The notes below the pieces were generated by a model that made no database searches, was not told the origin of the DNA, and worked only from the letters and a program-made list of their open reading frames with translations. 64,000 nucleotides of DNA from Bidens hawaiensis (lineage: Eukaryota; Streptophyta; Magnoliopsida; Asterales; Asteraceae), in the NCBI GenBank assembly GCA_021521415.1, contig JAIQDT010004982.1, positions 173,931-237,930 on the forward strand, in the 5' to 3' direction. This document shows positions 1 through 12,681 of this stretch, piece by piece (position 1 is the first letter of the stretch; each line of letters starts with the position of its first letter). A program made the translations under genes and the position numbers.

Positions 1-18
1 ATATATATATATATATAT

Positions 19-1140
19 GTTTAAGTTAAAGAAATAAATAAAATTACTACGAGAAATGCGATAAATAAATATGAGTTACTAGTTTTATTTTAGGTTTTAA
101 AAGTTTAAATATAAATGAAAAAGATATAAATGCAACAATAAATGTATACTCTCTTTCCAATTAATACAACTAATATAATAATAAATAATCTCTCTCTAAT
201 TAATATATCTACATAATTTAACTAAAATAATTAAAAAAATATAACACTAATTTAGTTTTCATAAATAATAAAAAAATGTCATACAAATGTGTCCATTAAA
301 TGCAAACAATAAATATACAACCTATACAAAATTATATAACATACACTTGTTTTGAGCAATAAAAACGTACAATATACAAAAAAGCATACAACTTACATAA
401 TAAATTCGACATCAACAATTATATAAACTACACAAATATACACATATCCTACACGTGTGTAGGTTATATGTTTTTCGTGTGTAGGTTATGTTTTCTTATT
501 CTAAGAACAAGTGGGTTATATGTGGTTGTATATTTTATATTTAATGCAAACATATGTAAGATATGCTTTTGTATTATTCATCACAATGTAACTACGTGTT
601 GATGTATATTGATAAGTTGAGTTGGAAGAAATTGGTTTTAAATAGAAAATTTTTTTAATGTACGAATAAATTATATTTGTGTAGGATAAAGTTTTCATGT
701 GTAGGTTATATGTTTTCGTGTGCGTATGTATTTTATAGATGATGAATTTTGTGTGTATGTTATATGTTTTTTTATTCTCAGAACAAGTGTAGGCTATATA
801 TTTTTGTGTATGTTGTATTTTTTTTGTTGATATTTAGTGCTAACACATGTAAATAGTTTTTTATATTATTTATCACAATGTAACTACGTGTTGATGGATA
901 TTTATATATTAAGTTGGAAGAAATTTGGATAGAATTAAAGAAATTTGAACGTATGAATAAATTATACTTGTGTAGGATAAATTGTACTTGTGTAGGATAA
1001 AAATTTGGATAGAAAATAAATGAATTCTTAATATTTTTCAATTATAGTAATTTGATTAGTTATCCTAAAATAAAACTAGTGGTCCATATTCATTTCTCGC
1101 ATTTCTCGCAGTAATTTCATTTCTCTCTTGAACCATCCCC
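19..1140. mobile_element. TIR element in a TA tract (family T1, copy 1)
   Basis: About 1.1 kb of AT-rich DNA bounded by long imperfect inverted repeats. The left end carries AAATAAAATTACTACGAGAA. The right end reads, as reverse complement, GGTTCAAGAGAGAAATGAAA followed by TTACTGCGAGAAATGCGAG. The arms continue inward to a shared ACTAGTTTTATTTTAGG, giving TIRs of roughly 90 bp. TA repeats lie at both ends. A second copy is at 44913-46100 and shares most of the internal sequence. I see no transposase, so it is non-autonomous. The superfamily is not settled. Confidence 0.75.
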
Positions 1141-1155
1141 TATATCTATATATAA

Positions 1156-1403
1156 AGGTTCAAATAAGAATAACGAGTTTCTTAGGAATAGTAAGAATCA
1201 ACAAAATTTTGACATTTGGCATTACAAATAATGGTGAAAGAACAATTCTAGGAAACTATGTCGGTTATAATGATGAAAGGGTAATTCTAGAAAACAGTGT
1301 TGGTTATTGTTAATTTTAAATCACAACCATTGATTAACATGATCCAATGGCTATGATTTATTTCTAGTCTTCCTAGTAAACTACTTATTTTTAGGATAAC
1401 GCT

Positions 1404-1447
<44 letters not shown>

Positions 1448-1471
1448 CTAATAGCATTCTTATTTGACCCA
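1156..1471. repeat. Small MITE candidate with internal TA microsatellite
   Basis: The left end GGTTCAAATAAGAAT matches the reverse complement of the right end (GGGTCAAATAAGAAT). A long TA run at 1407-1444 lies inside. The termini resemble those of the adjacent T1 element, suggesting a related family. No clear target duplication was seen, so the limits are tentative. Confidence 0.4.
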
Positions 1472-2024
1472 TCAAATTTTGTGAGAGTGGTTTTTATAAT
1501 TTAGAGATTTGTTTAGGGTGTTATGAGTGAAGAATAGAGAAAATGTAGTGTTTTTTTATAAATTATTTTTTTTATTAAATAAATATGATTTATGATTTTT
1601 TTAAATATAAAAAATAAATACATTTTAAAAATAATATTTGCAAAATAATATTTGCAAACCAACAGTTCTGCATCAAAACAATAATAAGAATCATATATAT
1701 TTTGAAATAAGTCAATTTTTTAAAAAACCTTATCGATATGTTCAAAAAAAATTAAGATATACTGTGTATTTATATATTATTTATAGTTAAATATTATAAT
1801 CAAGTTTAATAGTTAAGTTTGGGTTACAATCAATTATTTTATGACATATGTTTTATGACATATGGTTGAGAACCACTCAAGTTTAGGTTACAATCTAGGG
1901 TGCTCCACCAACCAGGTTTCCAACTTAGTTTGATATGAATTTCTTTTTAAATTTTTTAAATTTACTTCAACTTTTGTCTTATTGGTGATCAGCCCAACAC
2001 TAGGTCGGTCACCAATAAAAGTTG
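1472..2024. other. AT-rich intergenic sequence, nothing recognised
   Basis: Low-complexity A/T-rich DNA with short direct repeats such as TTTTATGACATATG near 1838-1865. No open frame with coding character and no recognisable element. Confidence 0.6.
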
Positions 2025-4062
2025 TTAAGGGCATTCCCAACACATTCCCCTAAATATTAGAGCGGACGGGGCGGTGCGTGGTGGCCTCCCCGTCAAGCGT
2101 GATGAGCCAAGGAACACCGCCGCCGCTCCCTTGTCACGCACAAATTGTTAGTTTGCGTGATGGCCATCAAGCTTGGTGGGGGTGATTTTCAAGAAAAATA
2201 GCCGTTGAGGGGGGGGGGGGTCAAAATAGCCGTTGGAATTGAAAAATAAAAAAAAAACATTAAAACCAAACACAATAAAAACATTATAAATATATCTTCA
2301 AAACATACACAAATCCAACTTAAATCCAACTCAAAATCTTCTATTACACACCATTTTTAACATATCAAATGGAGGGTTCTAAGAAACGTGGGTCAGGTTC
2401 AAAGAAAACCCAAACCCGACCAAAGGTTCGACAAAATCTCGGAGAACCGACAAGATTTCGCTTACAAGACGAACCCGACACAAACCAACCTTCCGAACAA
2501 CAACCTTATTATCCCCAACCTTTTCAACCGTCCCAAAACCAACAACAACAACGTTATTATTAACCGTCCCAAAACCAATCATATCAAAACCAACCTTTTA
2601 TACCCCCTTTTTCTACCCAAAATTACCCAAATAATGCTATTCAAAATTTTGGATCTCAACCGTCTTAAATGTTTGGCTTTCAACCGTCTCAATTGTTTGG
2701 CTCTCAACCGTCTCAAATGTCCGTCGATCCCCTAGACAATAACGATGTTATACATCAATTTGCAAGTGCTTTTCGTCACGATGTGCAAACTTTGGATGAA
2801 GATGAATCCGAGTATGAGGAGCCGCATCAAAGAGGTGCTCGGCGTTGGTTGGCCGATGAAGAGGTCGCCTCGACCAAGGCTTATTTACATTGCTCCGAAT
2901 CAAAAAAACGCTCAAACCAACAAAAAAAGACGCGTTATGGAAACGTATTAAAGAACATTTCTCACAACTTCCCGACGCAACCGAACGAAACAAGGATCAA
3001 ATGATTGGAAAGTGAGGAGATTTGAATAAAAAAATGTCAACATTTAATGCTTGTTACGTCCAAGAGGTAACTATTTTAGTTTATTTATTTTTATAATCTA
3101 TTACTTTATTTTTATAATTTGATATATATAATTTTTTCTAAATGTTTTGTAGTCCCGAACTCCACAAAGCGGAGTGAGCGAGGTGACTATGATAATGAAC
3201 GCTTTTCGCGAATATGTCTCAGTTTACAAATGTAAGGATTTTCCCCACTTGGATGCGTGGCAGATTGCGAGACGTCACGCGAAGTGGGTACCGATTCCGT
3301 TGGTCGATTTGAACGGACCAACGGCTCCAAGGAAGAAAGGATCTTGTACAAAAAGATCAAAAACTTCCGAGTCCGGGGACTACACGACGTCTACCGGCGG
3401 CTTGTCATGCAACATGCCGAACATGAACTTGAACGAAGAACCTGAAGACAATCCCGACGAAGACATACCCACACCCACACGGCCGAATCGCAAGAAAAGT
3501 GGGGAATCGTCAAGACTTGTAAAGGAAGCGGTGGCCGAAAACTTCGCCGAATACAAGTCGGCTAAGATGGGGGAAATGGCCGAGAAGAAGGAGTTTAGGA
3601 AAGAGGCTTATATGTTAAAAATGAAACGTGAGGAGACGTATATCAACCATTTGAATGAAAAACAAAAAAACGCCGATCTAACTTTCCTCCTACAACCGCA
3701 TGACCATCTTGATGAACCCTTTAAATCGCTCTTACTTCAACGAAAACGCGTGATATGCGACAAGTGGGGTTGGGAAGGGCCGTAGGTTTTTTTTTTCTTC
3801 TTTTTTTGTCGGTTTTTTTAATTTAGTTGTCTTTGTTTAATGTAATCTTGTTTTTTTTTAGTTAATGTAAAATATTGTTTTCTTTTTATTTAATTTAGTA
3901 TTTATTAAAAAAAACCATCACACACCATCACACCACACCACCACCCCTAGTAAAAAACCATCACATGTGATGGATTTGGGGTTGGTAATGTGGCACCATT
4001 TGGTTAGATGGGGTGTGTGATGAGTGATCACACCACATCCACCCCCCCCCCCCCCCCCCTTA
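2025..4062 (+). mobile_element. PIF/Harbinger-type element (non-autonomous or decayed)
   Basis: The segment starts after TTA at 2025-2027 with AGGGCATTCCCAACACATTC and ends in a long C run followed by TTA at 4060-4062. This fits the 3-bp TTA target duplication of PIF/Harbinger elements. The ends are distorted by homopolymer C and G runs (4041-4059 and near 2210), so the TIRs are only partly readable. Inside is a broken gene of the Myb/SANT-like type that accompanies this superfamily. No DDE transposase gene is present. Confidence 0.6.
2369..3785 (+). pseudogene. Broken Myb/SANT-like, NAM-associated C-terminal type transposon protein
   Basis: The first part runs from ATG at 2369 through a Gln/Pro/Asn-rich N-terminus (QPSEQQPYYPQPFQPSQ) into an acidic linker and the motif RRWLADEEVASTKAYLHCSE. 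That motif is the start of a Myb/SANT-like trihelix domain. After a probable GT-AG intron (3067-3152) the second part, 3174-3785, continues with AWQIARRHAKW, an acidic Ser/Pro linker and a Lys/Glu-rich helix ending KWGWEGP, the usual C-terminus of these proteins. Known members act as DNA-binding partner proteins of PIF/Harbinger transposases; I infer that role here. Damage: TAA at 2561-2563 and 2666-2668, a frameshift in an A run near 2926, and TGA at 3013-3015 where Trp is expected. It cannot make the full protein. Confidence 0.7.
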
Positions 4063-5611
4063 GTATGATGATTTTGTAAAGATGTTGCTAAATTTATCAT
4101 TTTCATACGATTTTTACTAAATGTAAACCCTCTTGAACTTATCAAATTAATTACCATTTTCCCTAAATATTATTTACATACATATTAATCCCTACAACAT
4201 TTTGTTTTATTTAATAGTCTCCACTAAATATATCAAATTAAAAATTATTTTGTAATTATTAAATATTATTATTATTGTAAATATTATTAATATATTTTTA
4301 TTGTTAACAGTATCAATATTAGTATCAGTCTCTCACTCATACACATATTTATATATAGTTTTATAAATATAATAGTGCATCTATAGTGATAATAATAAAT
4401 ATTATTATGATAAAGGACAATAAACAAAAAAAAGAGAGAAACAAATAAAATAAAAAAATATATTATAAAAATAAAAATAAAACTTTTAAAAAAAGACCAT
4501 AAAATTTAAAAATTGTTAGAGGATAGTAAATATGTAAAATAAAATTGTTAAAGTAATTTAAAATGAAAGGGGTATGACAAGTAAGGTAAGAGAGTCGTTT
4601 AACATAAATATCTAACAAAATCTTGTTTTAGATTACAATAATATTAATTAATTTCTAAGGTCTAAAATCATACTACTTTTGCTTCAAGGCCAATTGCACA
4701 GAGTTATGTCAAAAGAGACGGCCTTTAACTCATATTGCTCACTTTTTAATTTGCTCAAAAGGCGCTTTCATTATCATTTGTCTATCGGTCATTATCATAT
4801 GCAATAAGTTATTTTATTTTAATTTATCATGAGGATGTGATATGTGCTGTAAGTTAGGTTCAGTTAAAATTTGACATACAAAAATTATTAAAAGTTTCGC
4901 TTTTAATCACTCTTATCTACATTTTGTTAAAAATAGGTAATCAAGTAACGTTAGGGAAAACTTGACTATGTTATCTCATCATATATGGTCTAAAATACAC
5001 GTATTAAAATTCAATGTTAGATCCGTATTTGAGGCATTTTTGGGTTACATTTATCGTTTATAAAACAAAGTCCGAATTATCGGATTTATATAGAAAGATA
5101 TGAACCTAATGAGTAGCGAAATCAAGCTTTTGGTGTGGCGTATATAGAGGAAATAAAAAAGGAACTCAACAAGCATGATGTTTGGTTTCTGATCATTTGT
5201 TATTCAATGTGCCTGCATTGTGCTACAATTCTTAATAATAATCTGTAAACCCTCTAAGGCCCATAAATAACGGGCATACCTGTGCGAAATTTATACCCAA
5301 AAGTAAAGGTGTATGGCCCAAAGCTAATATTTAAAAGAAAATAACCATATTTTTTTTTCCTCTAATTTATTTTAAGTATTCTTTTTTTTAATACCAATTC
5401 GAGCAATGCATAGGTGCTCAAACATCCTCACATCTAACATGCGTTGAATCCTAGATTAAAGCCGTCTAAATTTTTGATAAATTTGTTTACACGTCCGCAA
5501 TAAATATGAGTTTATAATATATGAAATGAAATCTAGTAAGTTTTGTACTGTTTACCTGGTTTATAAAGGAAAGAACCGAATAAAAGATACGTCGGTAGAG
5601 AGAAGGGTATC
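4063..5611. other. AT-rich intergenic sequence
   Basis: No coding frame, RNA gene or bounded element was recognised. The stretch is A/T-rich with short homopolymer runs. A GTAATCAAGTAACG-like stretch and a few TG-rich segments have no partner elsewhere in the window. Confidence 0.6.
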
Positions 5612-6503
5612 ATAGCGTACAGAGGCGGTGCAATCATTTTGGAGGCCTAAAGTGAAGAAAAAAATTGAGGCTCTTATTAAAAGTTAGAAAGACGAAATGA
5701 GAGAATTTATAATTTCTATTTTTCAAATTACCAAGCTTTTTCATGTTTCATATATGAAATTACAAAGTTTCAGTTTTTGTATCATAAATATGTAATTAAA
5801 TCTCCCACCTTTCTCGTGGAACTAAGAACAACCGCGAAACAACATGAATAGAAAATAAGAAATCATCATCATCATCATCGTACTCAGTATATCCCATCAA
5901 TAGCAATCCTCTACCCCATAGGGATAGACAACATTTCCTCTACCCCATAGGGATAGAGAGGCTGCTTCCGGTGAGACCCCCGGCTCGATAGTAGTTTTGC
6001 ATCAAGCCTTGGACATAAGACACATAACACTCAATCATCGGGAAACCGGCTGATCGGTGCATGTACCCTTGTCTTTCGGCTATCAACGCCACCACATGAT
6101 GCCTGATTAACCTTCCGCCACTTTTAACGTTATTTTCACGAGATTAGTAAAATAACGCCAAAATTAGTGCAATTTCACTTTTGCCCACCCGAGGGTTTAC
6201 ACATATATACATTATATATGCGCACCGCAAGCAGGGCGTGCATAGAAAATAAGAAACTAAAATAGAAAAAAAAATGCAACTTATTAAGTATCGAACCTGA
6301 GCGAATGAAGAAGGAAACGGAATATATGCATCTTAACCACCAAGCCAACATTTGGAATTGTTTAAAATGTTAATTATATTTTTTAATGTTCTTTTATGTA
6401 CATTTATAAATATTTAAATGTTTTAAATAGAGACCTTATTTTTTCGAAGGCCTTAAGCCTTAGCTTTACTCAACAATGTTGTAGGGCCGACCCTGATAGC
6501 GTA
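5612..6503. mobile_element. hAT-type non-autonomous element with 8-bp target duplication
   Basis: ATAGCGTA occurs directly at both ends (5612-5619 and 6496-6503). The enclosed 876 bp begins CAGAGGCGGTGC and ends, as reverse complement, CAGGGTCGGCCC, which match at 7 of the first 9 positions. The 8-bp duplication and CAGRGGCGG-like termini are the hallmark of plant hAT elements. There is no transposase frame. The interior holds an ATC microsatellite (near 5864-5878), a duplicated CTACCCCATAGGGATAGA, and a tRNA-like promoter on the minus strand. Confidence 0.85.
6287..6347 (-). promoter_or_regulatory. tRNA-like pol III promoter (A and B boxes), SINE-like
   Basis: On the minus strand, TGGCTTGGTGG (6347-6337) matches a pol III A box and GGTTCGATACT (6297-6287) matches a B box. 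They are separated by 39 bp, the spacing seen in tRNA-derived SINEs. No tRNA cloverleaf is evident. It lies inside the hAT-type element, suggesting a SINE fragment inserted earlier or captured. Confidence 0.5.
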
Positions 6504-9193
6504 TATAGTGGTTTTGTTAGTTATACTTTAATTGTTACATTTAGATTATATGTTTAATCTCGTGTAACCTAAATAATTGGATGCAAACGATTAACTTTGT
6601 AGCCATAAATAAGAGGAAGAGTCCATGACAGGGTAAAGTTTCGTTATTGCTTGTTATTAACTGGACGCTTTACTTTAGTATGATTTTTTCTGAAAAGACC
6701 CGAAACACTACACGAATATGTTGTCATATCTTGTCAGTTTAAGAAATAGGTTGCGGTCGTTTTGATCCCTTTAATTTAATTGATAGTGTTCGAGGTTGAA
6801 TTGCTTAGTTAAATGAGTCATGTTTAGGTTGACATGTTTAACTAAATTAATTAAACAAGCAGACATGTGAACATGTTTTTTTTATTAAACATATTGACCC
6901 ACTATTGTTTAACCATCTTGTAACATCAACTTGATTAACACGTTTGCAGCTTGATTATACTTGCCAAACAGTTTGATGCGTTTAGATAAATTAGTTAAAA
7001 AATGTTTTTTTTTACACTACTAAGATATGGGCCATGTTCGGTTGAGCACTATGACCCGTCAACCCAACATGATGACACCTCTAACCTTTGTTTCATCTTT
7101 CTCACTGAATGAACGTCAACAAGAACCATATCATATTTTGGGCAACATCGTAACCTATTTCTTGATTACCAATCAGTTCGTGTGGTTAAGTATCTCATGC
7201 GGTAAGCAAGTCACATTCATGAGGTAAAACCCTAATATAGTGTGAATATTGATATCTACAATTATAAAGCTACTCTAAATTTGATATTGCCAACCCGATC
7301 TCCCTTTTCACAGGGCTTCAAGAAATAGAGGACACGTTTACTCGCCCAACAAGTGTAGAGATTCTCTTATGAGGCCAAGCTTGTTGTTTCACAAGCCCAC
7401 CATTACTTTTTGGACCACCTACCTCATTTGATGATCTAATTTCTAGGCCCTTACACGCTTATGCTTTTATGAACCCATCGACTTTCTATTCGGGAAGCTC
7501 ATAGAATATGGTGCTATCATCATTCCTTTGGGGTTATGAGTTAAGGCCCAAAAACATCAATCGTACTCATCAACAGTCAGATTGCTCTAATTTTAAATTT
7601 TCGATCAAGCCCCTTCTATTTCATCTTTTATATATCATTCGGTTGGCACTTGGATTCCTATTTACAGGTTCACGACTCCCATGATCTCAGATGTTCAAAT
7701 AGATCTGGAGGTGACATATCTTATTTTAGAAAGTGTGACAAACGACTATGGTATGGCATCTTAAAATTTCTCACATTGATCGTGTATTTTCTTTGTCACT
7801 TCACATTTTTACACTTAAATATGTATTCGTAGTTTACAGTCTTTTATCAAATTTGGTCTTGATCATCCAATTTATGTTGTATTTTCACATCGATGCCCGT
7901 CAATGATCAGACAAGTCAGCTCCACCATTTATACATTTGCTTAGATCACACATGCTTTGCTCGCTTGATGCATCTATATCAGCTTCTCTTGACATGTGGT
8001 ACTCTCGGCTTGGTCATTTACGTGATTATGTCTTTTCCCATATTTTGTTCATTGATCTTAATGGCCTTGTCATGTTTTAGTGGGTTGGTTTATGCTACAC
8101 AAAGGCACATTAAGTCTTTACAAATTATTTGGAGTTAAAAGACAATTATATGATTATGTGTACACTAATGGACCTTGTTAAGTGTAAGTGGGATGATTTA
8201 GGTTACATAAAGACACATTAATAAAAACATGTTAGGTCATAACAAGTACTATTGGTGTTATCCAACACTTTTATACCAATTATGGGTGTTATGAAGCCAT
8301 GTTATGTGTTACATAATACATTTAACATACATCATAATTTCTAGATATTACAAATTAAATTCGAATATTTTTGTAGTACCATGCATGTGCATTTCCTTGC
8401 TCGTTCACCAAGAGACAGACCCACTACCATGCATGTGTATTTCCTTGCTCAATATCAATCAAACGTTTTAAGAGTGGATGACTATTCCTATATATAGAAA
8501 GAAACTCATGTAAATGATACGTCTTGTGAACATATAAGTAGTATATAGTCAAGCACACACGAGATTTCATGACCAGCATTGGCGGATTTGAATTCCAAAG
8601 ACACCAATTCCAGTGTCTAATATAGTTACCGCATATAAACAAAAAGGATATAACAAATGCGGAATTCAGGGGTGGCTTGGGAGATAGAAGAAAACAAATT
8701 GTAGTTATAGGTACCGGATGTAACAAATATCATTAATTCTTGTAACCATTATTTGGTTTGAATTAATTGATAACCGGTTAGAAAATTTGGTAAGTTTTCG
8801 TTGTTATACATTGGAATATGACAAATTACCGATGGACACCTCTATCGCAATCTGTCCTTACCGACAAACGACTAAAAACTTTGGAGATATTTCTATCTGA
8901 AATCTTATCCTATGTATCAGGATATGGATTTTTGACAGAGTAACTATCTAATGAACTATTGATACATACATACATACATACATACCAAGAAACGACTCAT
9001 AAAACGAAGGAAGAATCCTATCTAAAATCTTTTGCCTTGAAGCACGACGAATTATCCTTCTATAATCCGTTACCAAAAAGCCCTCACAGCCAACAACTAG
9101 TTTTAGTTTGGACTTACCAATGTTTGTATGTAGCCGTTAGTAATCCGTCAGTGATGAGCTAAAATTCATGGGCTAGAATTGTTGTCGCTAATA
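6504..9193. other. Intergenic sequence with weak retroelement traces
   Basis: Mostly unassignable A/T-rich DNA. A possible Copia fragment (7890-8060) is listed separately. A CATA microsatellite lies at about 8960-8985. The short open frames here show no recognisable protein family. Confidence 0.5.
7890..8060 (+). pseudogene. Possible Copia GAG-pre-integrase fragment
   Basis: One frame near 7992-8030 reads DMWYSRLGHLRDY. This resembles the LWHxRLGHP signature of the GAG-pre-integrase domain just before Copia integrase. Flanking frames are interrupted and no neighbouring integrase motif is readable, so this is a short relic at best. Confidence 0.3.
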
Positions 9194-9615
9194 TGTAAGA
9201 ATATATATATTTTATATATTTATTTATATAGCCATCATTATCATTATATAATAATAGATCAAAATAATTAATTATACCTTATTATATATTATCTTGGTAA
9301 TTGTTGATGGACCATATTACTCTTAATAGCTAATAAAGGGTTTCCCCTTGGGTGTATATATAGAAAGAATAAATTAATATCATAACCTAATCACACACAC
9401 ATTATAATTTTGTGTGCCTCCTCTCTCCAAAACCGGGTTCCTCTCAAGAACCCTAACAATCCTTAACTATACATCCTAAAGGGGAACTCGATCAAGATAA
9501 CAAGCATGTCGACTACATCATACCCTGCTGCGGTTACTACTCTCCCTGCTGTAACAGGTTCATAGGTTTAATATTTATCATGTTTTCTATTACTTACATG
9601 AAGAACTGATCAACA
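9194..9615 (+). repeat. 5' LTR of Copia element
   Basis: 422 bp, TG...CA. It contains a TATA-like GGGTGTATATATAGA near 9351-9365, then a leader ending in a 20-codon open frame starting ATGTCGACTACATCATACCC (near 9506) that runs to CAGGTTCATAG. That end could be a splice donor. The partner LTR differs mainly by small indels, including one base lost in this short frame. Confidence 0.9.
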
Positions 9616-9617
9616 TG

Positions 9618-9629
9618 TGGCATCAGAGT
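9618..9629 (+). other. Primer-binding site, initiator tRNA-Met type
   Basis: TGGCATCAGAGT lies two bases after the 5' LTR. It differs from the common plant TGGTATCAGAGC by two substitutions. This would prime minus-strand synthesis in an active copy. Confidence 0.8.
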
Positions 9630-9825
9630 GATTTTATTTAATTAGTTATTCATGTTTTTCATAAATCTAAAATTGAAGTTGGAAAACTGTATTGATTAAA
9701 AGTTTGATTCATACTCGCATAAAAAATTGATTATAAACTTTAGTGTTTTTGGTTCATGGGGTGTTTTTTATTAATATAAAACAAGTTTTCATCTCATTAT
9801 GTTTATGATCCTATCTTATATTTAA

Positions 9826-9860
<35 letters not shown>

Positions 9861-10097
9861 GAGTATTTACGGTTCTAAGGCCATTAATTTTTTATGTGAG
9901 GTAACGAAATCTAATTATTATTCTTGAATGTGATCTATTTTCTAATTCTATGTAATCTTGTCAAAATTTGTTTATTTATTTATTCTTTAAATTTTGAAAA
10001 TTAGATAACATATTTAGAAATTAGATTTTAAATCTCTTTACATTAGGATTTGATTATATTTCTAAAAGTGTGTATCTTTATATATAAGTTTCGATTA

Positions 10098-10156
<59 letters not shown>
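9826..10156. repeat. Two trinucleotide microsatellites (TAA/TTA)
   Basis: A TAA run at about 9826-9855 and a longer TTA run at about 10098-10155, both within the 5' part of the Copia interior. They contribute to the loss of coding sense there. Confidence 0.9.
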
Positions 10157-10158
<2 letters not shown>

Positions 10159-10504
10159 TGTAATCGAATTATAAAACTTAGATAGATACAAAACGTTTTA
10201 TGAAATCATAATCAAAATCTTTTATAACTAGTTGAATCAATCTTATCGGATAGGTTCATGGTTTCACGGTTTATTAGGATTAACGGTTATTAGGTTTGAG
10301 GCTAACAATTATTGGTTTTATTTTTCGGTAACTAATTATTTTACCGTGAACCTACATGTTACCGAGAACCATCCCATTGATCAAAAACTTAAGGTTTAAC
10401 CGGGAACTCATTCTACCATCGTGAACTTCCTTAATTGCTTCGTTTTGTTAAACTTAAACTACATTAAATGTTTTACAAAACTAAATGGGTTAACTAAGAA
10501 TTTT

Positions 10505-10760
10505 GGTGTATCACTTCTACCCAAAGGTGATGTTTTACATCTACCCAGCCATTCAAGTCTGACTACAAGCTTTGTTAGTTTTGCCTAACTTGATGCAAAT
10601 GTCTCACTTCTGCCCAAAGGTGATGTGCTACATTTATATCTAGCAAAACTAGCCCGTGCATAATTAAAATAGTTGTCTCACTTCTGCCCAAAGGTGATGT
10701 GTTACAATTGTTTTGCACACATACTTAAATAAATTTACTTCTACCCAAAGGTGATTTATT
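10505..10760 (+). repeat. Four spaced copies of a 20-bp motif in Copia leader
   Basis: CACTTCTRCCCAAAGGTGAT recurs four times with irregular spacing (first near 10512, last near 10738), each followed by TGTKYTACAT-like or T-rich sequence. It lies in the untranslated or gag region of the Copia element. The function is unknown. Confidence 0.7.
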
Positions 10761-12633
10761 TTTTGTTTAAGTAGAACTGTTAATTATAGTCTATTAGTTT
10801 GATGTTAATAATAGACATATCACATCTTCAATAAAATATAATGATCCTCACATTAATGATCCTTCATTAATCTAATGAACATAAGTTTTAATATGTATTA
10901 TCTTAATATCCCATAACATTACTCACTATAATTTTCTTCTATAAATAACGATCTCATCCAAATCATTCACTCTAATCTCAAAACACAACTGAATTTTGTC
11001 GCACAAAGAGTTTTAATAACATTTAGCTCTTCTTAGTTTTAATTATCCATTAAGACATGATATGAATATCCTATTGCTCTTTCTAATAACAACTATTTCA
11101 TGAAAACTAGAGCATATCAAATGGGATGAGTCAATCATGATGTCTCTTATGATAATGATAATCAAGAACTTATTTAAATAAATGCTATCACTAGATTTTT
11201 TCTTGATTTAGTTTTTCCTAAGACTAATCAAAATAACTCATAATATGCATGCATTCCTTCTAAATACTAACTATATGGTTAAATGGTATCCCTGAATACA
11301 TCAGAATGTACAATACCATGACCTATAAAATTAAGGGTTCACACATGAAAATAATTACAATTTTATAGTACATTACATGCTAAAATTTTCAATAGTATAA
11401 TTTGATGCCTTAATAATCAACTATAACACTCAGAAATACCAAAGGAAAATGAGTGTGTTGATCAGCAACATATGTATAAGAAAAGAAATGTCTGGTATTG
11501 GAAATAAGATGTTATTCAACTCACACCACTAAAACCTAAAAGAGGATAATTCTAAGGTTTAAAATACAAGTATTATTTCCAGCTTTAAGTTCTTTAAGGA
11601 GAAGTCTCATTGCAAAAAATGTGCCATTAGATTAGGCATAAGCTACAAGACTATCCATATTTGAAAAGAACAACCGGCTAAAATTGATAGTTGTATAATA
11701 TTGATGATATTTATGCATGTTAATCCTAATATTCTCATTAACATATAATTGGTTGAGTCTATTTCTATATGTTTGCCCGAAATCAACAAATAACTAACAT
11801 GAGTGTTAGTGACAAATTTAAATGTTAAGGTTATTAGAACCATGAAAAACTGTCTTCTAATTACGTTTTATGATACCTTAAATATTCTGGAGATTAATCA
11901 GAATTAGTATCAATACTTAAGCTATATTATGACAGTTGTGAGGTTTGCATAGCCAACATAAAGTCACTCTTACTTTAAACTCTCATATTATTTTTTATCA
12001 GTTTATGGATTGAAACATTTATAAAATAGAATTAGATGATATTACATACTTTCACAACTTTTGTTATCATACAAATAAGAATTTAATACAAGAAAAATGA
12101 GACTTATAAAATCCATCTATTAAAACCAAATTTCATGAGAAATCATGACATGGTTTATGAGGGTGATTTTTCATCTAATCTCATTCTTAGTGATTTTAAT
12201 CATGTGTAAGATGCCCTAAACATTACTTGCCTTAAAGAATAAGTATGGGTCCACCATAAGTTATATTTTACTGACATTCGTGGAACTTATCAAAACGGAA
12301 TATTCAGACATAATTCTTTTATCATTTAAAAGGCTACTTGTATCTAATCTGACTTCTATGATCCATGGTTTTAAAGAGATCCATTTATATATAACTAATA
12401 CGATTTCTTTTAAATATGTCCCTAAGTTTATTATGACATCTGGACGTTAATGAAATCAAATCAAGTCTAACATATATATGAGAAATTCCCACATCACGTA
12501 CATCATTGAAACTCCTTATGTAGTTTTTCTAGAGATTTTGAAGATCAGTGGGAGCCTTAAGTGTCTCAATCATATTTTACAAGATTTGCAAGAGGTGGGA
12601 GAGTGAAAACTTGATATTATCTCAATTACACCT

Positions 12634-12673
<40 letters not shown>

Positions 12674-12681
12674 CACCACCA
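12634..12681. repeat. CTA/CCA compound microsatellite
   Basis: A run of CTA units changes into CCA units, within the decayed Copia interior. Confidence 0.9.

Noticed and set aside
3918..4157. Minus-strand Gly-rich frame
   Set aside because: Translation of the poly-C run at the end of the PIF/Harbinger-type element.
8424..8726. 100-codon minus-strand frame
   Set aside because: No recognisable domain and no supporting context; length is compatible with chance.
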